From Microthrixaceae bacterium (GTDB lineage Bacteria; Actinomycetota; Acidimicrobiia; Acidimicrobiales; Acidimicrobilacustridaceae): 51,618 bases of DNA. The stretch's first letter is position 1; each line of letters opens with the position of its first letter. This document shows positions 51,376 to 51,618 of this stretch, in pieces. The notes beneath the pieces are model-generated. The model was not told where the DNA came from. It saw nothing but the letters and a program-made list of their open reading frames with translations, and did no database searches. The stretch is from the NCBI GenBank assembly GCA_947449015.1, contig CANFQA010000018.1:1-51618 (forward strand), written 5' to 3'. The translations under genes and the position numbers were made by a program.

Positions 51376-51618
51376 ATCCAAGCCCTCGGCCGATTAGTAC
51401 CGGTCGGCTGAATGCGTTACCGCACTTACACCTCCGGCCTATCAACGTGGTGGTCTACCACGGGCCTTACCTGGTTAACCCAGTGGGAAATCTCATCTTG
51501 GAACGGGTTTCGCACTTAGATGCTTTCAGCGCTTATCCCTTCCGTAGGTAGCCAACCAGCCGTGCCCTTGGCAGGACAACTGGCACACTAGAGCTACGTC
51601 CATCCCGGTCCTCTCGTA
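51376..51618 (-). rRNA. rrl: 23S ribosomal RNA, 3' end (partial)
   Basis: The reverse complement shows the conserved 23S 3' region, including ACGAGAGGACCGGGATGGAC (the sarcin-ricin/alpha-domain neighbourhood), CTGAAAGCATCTAAGTGCGA and the terminal CGGTACTAATCGGCCGAGGG. About 80 bp of spacer separate it from 5S. The 3' end is estimated and the gene runs off the right edge. Confidence 0.95.

Overview
The window is high-GC DNA from an actinobacterium. It is most likely a member of the Acidimicrobiia or a similar aerobic, heterotrophic lineage; that placement is inferred from gene content, not from a tree. Supporting signs are F420-type oxidoreductase families (LLM class, Ddn-like), a mycothiol-dependent isomerase-like protein, an NDMA-type alcohol dehydrogenase, many GTG starts, and a tlyA / NAD kinase / recN / pyrG / NUDIX / xerD gene order that I recall from Mycobacterium tuberculosis. 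I see no phage, intact insertion sequence, CRISPR array or tRNA gene.

Left part (1-22.6 kb): an accessory, mostly single-gene landscape with frequent strand switches. It begins with the N-terminus of a secreted protein. Then come pirin, a DUF305 protein, a MOSC protein, a secreted beta-sandwich-like protein, an SDR whose catalytic Tyr is His, a glyoxalase-like protein and a DUF4436 membrane protein. A two-subunit molybdenum hydroxylase (iorAB type) follows. After it lie a 2-oxoglutarate/Fe oxygenase, a PLP decarboxylase, a nitroreductase, two DinB-fold proteins, two Cys-cluster proteins, an acyltransferase-3/SGNH fusion, an LLM oxidoreductase, a Ddn-like protein, a DoxX-like protein, an amidohydrolase, a second SDR and an EEP-family hydrolase.

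Middle part (22.6-37.3 kb): catabolic and envelope genes. A compact minus-strand operon encodes an acyl-CoA ligase, an AttH/DUF7065-like protein and a small protein with an HCxLCxxTHG motif. It is followed by a DUF4232 lipoprotein, a large sulfatase, a divergent marR-yceI pair with a clear palindromic operator candidate, a cytochrome P450 with a nitronate monooxygenase, and divergently an NDMA-type alcohol dehydrogenase with a SnoaL-like protein. This P450/NMO/ADH/SnoaL group, with the SDRs and acyl-CoA ligase, looks like machinery for oxidising hydrophobic (steroid- or terpenoid-like) substrates; that is inference. A Bax-inhibitor-1 protein, a Rieske ferredoxin and a small beta-carbonic anhydrase close this part.

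Right part (37.3-51.6 kb): conserved housekeeping on the minus strand. Read in transcription order it is a HAD phosphatase, tlyA, NAD kinase, recN, pyrG, a NUDIX hydrolase, xerD, a DksA/TraR zinc-finger protein, an HD protein, ftsE and ftsX. Two plus-strand genes (DUF1015 and class I fructose-bisphosphate aldolase) separate this block from a TPR protein with a very long Ser/Arg/Gly-rich N-terminus. At the right edge is the end of a minus-strand rRNA operon: partial 23S, 5S and a strong terminator.

Start codons were chosen from Shine-Dalgarno-like sequences, family N-termini and spacing. Several genes appear leaderless, with a TANNNT-like box 6-8 nt before the start. Starts are approximate where noted.
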